A DNA stretch of 9,337 nt from an uncultured Ruminococcus sp. (lineage in GTDB: Bacteria; Bacillota; Clostridia; Oscillospirales; Acutalibacteraceae). The notes beneath the pieces were generated by a model that saw nothing but the letters and a program-made list of their open reading frames with translations, had not been told where the DNA came from and searched no databases. Every line of letters begins with the position of its first letter. Position 1 is the stretch's first letter. The DNA lies in assembly GCA_902797065.1 (NCBI GenBank), contig CADBRK010000012.1:1-9337 (forward strand), read 5' to 3'. Shown here piece by piece: positions 6,701 to 9,337 of the stretch. Position numbers and translations under genes: made by a program.

Positions 6701-7439
6701 GATACAGAGATATACCGTTAATCTCACCGAGCTTAGCGAAGAACGTCAAAAAGCCGCAGACGTTGACGGCAACAAGAAGGTTACAAATGCAGACGCTCTG
6801 AATATCCTCAGATATACCATCAACGTGAGCGTGAAGTATCCTATCGGCAAGGAGATCGGCAGCGTTGAGAACACCGATACCGATACCGGCACACAATACG
6901 ATTATAAAGAGTTCGACTACCACGGTCAGAAGTTCCAAAAAATGGGCGACGTGTTTAAATACAAGCAATACAGTACGAAATATAAAGACGGCAAATTCTA
7001 TTATTCGTCATACGACACCATCAACGGCGAGACAGTATTCTTCCGTGCTGTATCGGAGCTTTCCGACGAGTTCTACGCAGCGTATTATGATGTGGTCAAG
7101 AGCGGCGGTTACGCATACGAAGATGTTTACGAAGCGCTTAAAGATTCTCCGATCACAAGCATTGAGGATTACACCGATAAAATACCCTCGCAGGAATTCC
7201 TGAATTCACTTGTAAACAAGAGAGGCTACGAGCTTAATGATATGGGATTCCATGTATTCTCCGTCAATTATACGGGCAGAGATACAATTATTCGGTATAA
7301 AAACAGCGTTTATCAGATACAAGTGTATTTCAACGAGAGTTTCGATTATAAAACGAAGCTTCCCAACGACGGAGACTTCACAATGTATACGGTAAGAAAA
7401 GCCGAATTCGACAGCCTTTTTGAAGTTGACAGATCATAA
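3732..7439 (+). CDS. Secreted multidomain protein: InlB-type repeats, leucine-rich segment, beta-helix-like region, internal dockerin
   Basis: The ATG lies 5 nt after GAGGTG (3721-3726) and starts a clear signal peptide with an AYA|DQ cleavage site after residue 31. Residues ~32-230 are unassigned. Two InlB/Listeria-Bacteroides-type beta modules follow: ~234-326 (ITYRF ... VEWTYEV) and ~384-498 (TIEFDANGGTI ... FLGWCSDK ... LYAKW). Residues ~508-640 form a short BspA-like LRR_5 segment (FLKGCTQITELVF, FDGCPNLTDVTL). Residues ~647-740 show VNGEI...YDPKTNTLTLTNA and LTVVIEGNVDV, a pattern common before beta-helix regions of Firmicute surface proteins. Beta-helix-like rungs continue to ~965. A dockerin occupies ~975-1033, then a short Thr/Asp stretch and a 190-residue unassigned C-terminal domain end the protein. 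No catalytic motif is seen. The likely role is binding, as a scaffold-attached surface protein (inference). It has its own promoter and terminator. Confidence 0.96.
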   Translation: MKARKLLSVFCSAALISTCAMSPLSSLTAYADQTLVDVPLQEIEKQNGNITEIISVGGYTELRPDTADIPEMPDVLKNRESKHHVFERREDHSINFRGELIMPGDTFEIPSDITREMIYTTDFLGRGDVEVNKENGKAEMYFGKFSPENYGIEVTGSVDIIDYDDYDSGDGVSLDGKHVSDRFFRTAKNNLNCPIIIGPSGGGGDGPYVFFDDHDQRKQHTDVYYTVLAPYYFITYRFISDVNDYGYAEFDKLFWPAGEFESLEFPEYYWLTDEPYTLKIPNCRMEGRAFNKWLSYDSTVYYKNNDPKQNIKGDYTELNVEWTYEVLTEVHDPYTLIHEDSDGNTYETQEDNVRSVYRLPEYFEDVNIRNAGSLTLSPALDGNHRTIEFDANGGTINGRDKWLIEVNEVKREDEAKYGENHDSRIPDDGDFGFDINDYVPVKPGDTFLGWCSDKEALQTSFVTKDSTVGAYRYFWEDDELGTFTDKYTRQHLYAKWASGTDDEFEKKGWSLSDDGLLRIMNDDGAVNWTKASKADPSLAPKVKSIELGYKNEKVNNLPTHFLKGCTQITELVFDEPVSFGGFVFDGCPNLTDVTLNFPVQGTWFPANAYMGTNKDFTLHVPDEYYNEYKDALGEYAYLLQKPNGQRYPLTVNGEIVTDDNLEIKCGDGTAKYDPKTNTLTLTNAVLTNGLKPHFDIHYYENNDTPDNPDRTSSTGSYAVVSDLDDLTVVIEGNVDVNTYIDNTFGSTHEELPNFIYAKGDLEINGSGVLKATLNDASLQYKDNETMEFVEYVGPGKAKAFVNGNLTLNDVTTARLYADVLGDFNGRNATVYGGLLNVCGSIDADGLTVKDYTPPQADLKIAQELATVQTYGKGKMNFYKCSCEYTVICGINQCEEINFIDCTVTLVGQLKGDADTKLNINNSNLFIMGIDQAPTNIPAGNITVNDAEIVLGDWADKDNTVMIQAKNGAPEDIILGDVNGDKKVTAKDSMQIQRYTVNLTELSEERQKAADVDGNKKVTNADALNILRYTINVSVKYPIGKEIGSVENTDTDTGTQYDYKEFDYHGQKFQKMGDVFKYKQYSTKYKDGKFYYSSYDTINGETVFFRAVSELSDEFYAAYYDVVKSGGYAYEDVYEALKDSPITSIEDYTDKIPSQEFLNSLVNKRGYELNDMGFHVFSVNYTGRDTIIRYKNSVYQIQVYFNESFDYKTKLPNDGDFTMYTVRKAEFDSLFEVDRS
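6657..6830 (+). other. Type I dockerin module within the InlB-repeat protein
   Basis: The calcium loops are D976-x-N978-x-D980 with D987 at position 12, and D1010-x-D1012-x-N1014 with D1021 at position 12. The helices are MQIQRYTVNL and LNILRYTI. Position 6, normally Gly, is Lys in both loops (K981 and K1015). The recognition positions 10 and 11 are A-K and N-A, the same as in the serpin's dockerin, which suggests a shared cohesin partner (inference). About 200 residues follow the module. Confidence 0.93.
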
Positions 7440-7447
7440 CACATATT

Positions 7448-7485
7448 ACTCCCGTTGTGTATTAAATCGCAGCGGGAGTTTTTTT
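7448..7485 (+). terminator. Rho-independent terminator of the InlB-repeat dockerin gene
   Basis: ACTCCCG (7448-7454) pairs with CGGGAGT (7473-7479). The stem extends inward by T-G, T-A and G-C pairs, with a loop of about 12 nt, and it ends in seven T (7479-7485). It begins 8 nt after the stop codon. Confidence 0.93.
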
Positions 7486-7532
7486 CAAAAAAGGATTAAT
7501 GTAATTTTAATTTTCTTTTAATTTTTTCGATA

Positions 7533-7561
7533 TTGACATTCTGTTAACAATATAATATACT
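7533..7561 (+). promoter_or_regulatory. Near-consensus sigma-A promoter of the leucine-rich-repeat gene
   Basis: TTGACA (7533-7538) is a perfect -35. TATACT (7556-7561) lies exactly 17 bp further and differs from TATAAT by one base. The overlapping TATAAT at 7551-7556 would give only a 12-bp spacer and is not used in this model. Transcription would start near 7568, leaving a leader of about 40 nt with AGGAGAGG (7597-7604) as ribosome binding site. A-tracts and T-tracts upstream (7506-7527) may act as an UP-like element. Confidence 0.85.
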
Positions 7562-7568
7562 TTAATCG

Positions 7569-7579
7569 TGGTTAGACCA
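7569..7579. promoter_or_regulatory. Operator-like palindrome TGGT-N3-ACCA at the predicted start site
   Basis: TGGTTAGACCA is a perfect 4+3+4 inverted repeat placed 7 nt after the -10 box, covering the predicted +1 to +12. The TGGT-N3-ACCA form is the core known for FadR-subfamily GntR regulators such as PdhR and LldR. A repressor bound here would block transcription. No regulator gene is in the window, so the link is inference. Confidence 0.45.
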
Positions 7580-7608
7580 ACAAATACTAAAAATTGAGGA
7601 GAGGTCAT

Positions 7609-9337
7609 ATGAAGAAGTTTTTATCTGCTGTTATTGCCTGCACGCTTGCGGCGTCAATGCTTACAACGCCCGCTTTTGCTTTGTCGGCGAATTACAGCGC
7701 AGACGACAGCACAACCGTTATGCTCAGCGGCGACGGCGACGACACCGAAAACGAGGTGTTCACGGAGAACGACTACCGCTACAGCATTACAGACGGCAAA
7801 GCAGTTGTCAAAGGTTATGACGGTTCGGATACGGTTTTGAACATTCCCTCGAAGCTCGGCGGCAAGAAAGTCGAAGCAATAGGCGACGATGCGTTCAAGG
7901 GTAAACGTATTACAGGATTCAGCCTGCCGGGAAGCGTTACCGAAATAGGCAACGGCGCTTTCGAGGGCTGCATTAAGCTTGAAAAAGCCGATATTAAATA
8001 TGTTACGACCATAGGCAGAGGCGCATTCTATGACTGCATAGCATTGACAGAGGTAACGATGAGTACCGCTGTTGAGGAGATACCCTACATGGCGTTCCAT
8101 AACTGTAAGGAGCTTACCACTATCACTCCCAACGATCCATATGACTCTATTCATGTTAAAAAGATCGGTGACCGTGCGTTTATCGACTGCAAAAAACTGA
8201 CGTCTGAATCTGTATGGTATTTAATACAGGAGGTAGAGCAGATAGACTTCGGCGCTTTTATGGGCTGTGACGCATTGACGGAGGTTACGCTTGGCGGCAC
8301 CGTTCAGAAGCTTGAAGGCCGTGTGTTTGCAAATTGTAAGAATCTCAAGACAGCTGAGCTTCCCGGTACTATCACGGACTGCGGCTATGAGTTATTCTCA
8401 GGCTGCTCAAGCATTGAATCTGTTCAAATTCCCGAGGGCGCAAAGGTTATCAGATACGGCAGCCACGAATACAATACTTCGCTTTCCGAGGTTACTATCC
8501 CCGAAACTGTAGAAATTATCGAGGACTACGCTTTCAGGGACTGCCCCGAACTTGGTTGGGTAACTATCCCCGAGTCCGTTACGGAGATCAAGGAGCACGC
8601 ATTTGAGAACTGCCCGAAGTTAGCTTTATGCGGTTCAAAGGGTTCGCCTGCGGAGAAGTTTGCTAATGAGCATTCGATTCATTTTGTAGATATAACTTCG
8701 ATCGCTTATATCTATGAGCCGAGCTGCTGTGTTGTACACGACAAGTACGACGAGAGCGGACGTATTAACAGGTCGGACGATTTGGAAAAAGAAGAAAAAG
8801 ATATAGCGTGGGATTTTGATCTCAACGGTTTCAGAGTAGATTATACTCCCAAGGCCGGCGATGATCTTACGGTTAGTTTTGAATCAAAAATATCGAGAAA
8901 CGGCGTGTACAACGGAGTCACTTTCCCTCTGGCGATGAATACCAAAAACTTAAAGGACGCAGAGGGCGCAAAGGGTATTGTTTATTTCCTGTCGGAAGAA
9001 GAGTTTACGGATGAGGACGGCGAACATCGGATCAAAACTAATGTAACTTATGAGTGGATCAAGGACGGTACAGATACGGCTTCGGATACGGAAACCGATA
9101 CGGTTGTTGATACAGCTACCGACACCGAGGATACTCAGACAGACACTGCAGACACAAACACCGACACCGAGGACACTCAGACGGACACTGCCGATACAAA
9201 CACCGAGGACACTCAGACAGACACTGTTGATACAAACACTGAGGACACCCAGACGGACACTGCAGATACAAACACCGAGGACACTCAGACAGACACTGCA
9301 GATACAAACACCGAGGACACTCAGACAGACACTGCAG
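7609..9337 (+). CDS. Secreted BspA-like leucine-rich-repeat protein with Thr/Asp linker (3' truncated)
   Basis: The frame is open from the ATG at 7609 to the window edge (576 complete codons). The start follows AGGAG (7597-7601) by 7 nt and opens a signal peptide, MKKFLSAVIACTLAASM with AFA|LS cleavage near residue 24. Residues ~82-358 are about ten LRR_5 (Treponema BspA-like) repeats of the form I-x-x-x-A-F-x-x-C-x-x-L-x-x-V-x-(I/L)-P, closing with the typical cap G345-S-P-A-E-K-F-A-N-E. One repeat near 283-292 (RYGSHEYNTS) lacks the A-F-x-x-C part. Residues ~360-485 are a domain I do not recognise, with a C373-C374 pair. From ~488 a Thr/Asp/Glu/Gln linker of 12- and 14-residue repeats begins and runs off the window. 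BspA-like repeats bind host proteins or other cells in some species; the role here is not known. The linker matches the type found before the serpin's dockerin, so a dockerin may follow beyond the window (inference). Confidence 0.95.
   Translation, partial: MKKFLSAVIACTLAASMLTTPAFALSANYSADDSTTVMLSGDGDDTENEVFTENDYRYSITDGKAVVKGYDGSDTVLNIPSKLGGKKVEAIGDDAFKGKRITGFSLPGSVTEIGNGAFEGCIKLEKADIKYVTTIGRGAFYDCIALTEVTMSTAVEEIPYMAFHNCKELTTITPNDPYDSIHVKKIGDRAFIDCKKLTSESVWYLIQEVEQIDFGAFMGCDALTEVTLGGTVQKLEGRVFANCKNLKTAELPGTITDCGYELFSGCSSIESVQIPEGAKVIRYGSHEYNTSLSEVTIPETVEIIEDYAFRDCPELGWVTIPESVTEIKEHAFENCPKLALCGSKGSPAEKFANEHSIHFVDITSIAYIYEPSCCVVHDKYDESGRINRSDDLEKEEKDIAWDFDLNGFRVDYTPKAGDDLTVSFESKISRNGVYNGVTFPLAMNTKNLKDAEGAKGIVYFLSEEEFTDEDGEHRIKTNVTYEWIKDGTDTASDTETDTVVDTATDTEDTQTDTADTNTDTEDTQTDTADTNTEDTQTDTVDTNTEDTQTDTADTNTEDTQTDTADTNTEDTQTDTA
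9109..9337 (+). repeat. Tandem 42-bp and 36-bp repeats coding a Thr/Asp linker
   Basis: Two 42-bp units (9109-9150 and 9151-9192) are followed by four 36-bp units (9193-9228, 9229-9264, 9265-9300 and 9301-9336). Each encodes DTNTEDTQTDTA or a close variant; the longer units add two residues. The units at 9265 and 9301 are identical over all 36 bases, and the one at 9193 differs from them only in the last codon. Unit lengths are multiples of three, so gain or loss of a unit keeps the frame. The array is cut by the window edge. Confidence 0.95.

Noticed and set aside
5967..6968. Antisense open frame of 333 codons opposite the beta-helix and dockerin region
   Set aside because: It is a shadow caused by the codon use of the sense gene. 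The protein looks like unstructured hydrophobic residues without a recognisable domain or a start signal.
7551..7556. Perfect TATAAT as the -10 box of the LRR gene
   Set aside because: It would leave only 12 bp to the TTGACA box. The overlapping TATACT at 7556-7561 gives the standard 17-bp spacing.
7634..7840. Small overlapping + strand frame inside the start of the LRR gene
   Set aside because: It is out of frame with the clear LRR gene, has no ribosome binding site, and encodes Arg/Thr-rich low-complexity sequence.
9116..9307. Antisense Cys/Pro-rich repeat frame at the window end
   Set aside because: It is simply the reverse reading of the 36-bp linker repeats. The sense frame is continuous with a signal-peptide protein.
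9109..9337. CRISPR-like array
   Set aside because: The repeats are directly adjacent with no unique spacers, keep a reading frame, and code for a Thr/Asp linker.

Overview
The window looks like a low-to-moderate GC Firmicute, most likely a gut Oscillospiraceae/Ruminococcaceae bacterium of the Ruminococcus / [Eubacterium] siraeum kind. The grounds are strong AGGAG-type ribosome binding sites, Firmicute-style promoters and T-run terminators, Gram-positive Sec signal peptides without an outer-membrane theme, and type I dockerin modules joined to Thr/Asp-rich linkers. Species-level assignment is inference only.

Layout (all genes on the + strand): (1) 1-57 is the last 18 codons of an upstream dockerin protein, followed by a rho-independent terminator (101-134). 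(2) 235-3561 is a secreted 1108-residue serpin: signal peptide, three related beta-rich modules, a full serpin domain, a Thr/Asp repeat linker, an internal dockerin and a further unassigned C-terminal domain. It has its own terminator (3589-3625). (3) 3732-7439 is a secreted 1235-residue mosaic: InlB/Listeria-Bacteroides-type repeats, a short BspA-like leucine-rich segment, a beta-helix-like region, an internal dockerin and a different unassigned C-terminal domain. It has its own promoter and terminator (7448-7485). (4) 7609 to the window end is a secreted BspA-like leucine-rich-repeat protein, cut off inside a 36/42-bp tandem repeat coding for a Thr/Asp linker. It has a near-consensus promoter with an operator-like palindrome at the expected start site.

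The three intergenic gaps are about 170 nt each and each holds a terminator. The genes therefore look like adjacent but separately transcribed units rather than an operon.

How they may work together (inference): dockerins dock onto cohesins of a scaffoldin, as in cellulosomes. None of the visible genes has a glycoside hydrolase domain. They carry instead a protease inhibitor and protein-binding or adhesive modules. This resembles a non-catalytic arm of a cohesin-dockerin surface complex, with the serpin shielding the complex from proteases (as proposed for the dockerin serpin of Clostridium thermocellum) or acting on host proteases (as reported for E. siraeum serpins), and the repeat proteins mediating binding. 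The two complete dockerins share the same putative recognition residues, so they probably use the same cohesin. No RNA genes, CRISPR arrays, transposons or antisense genes were found.
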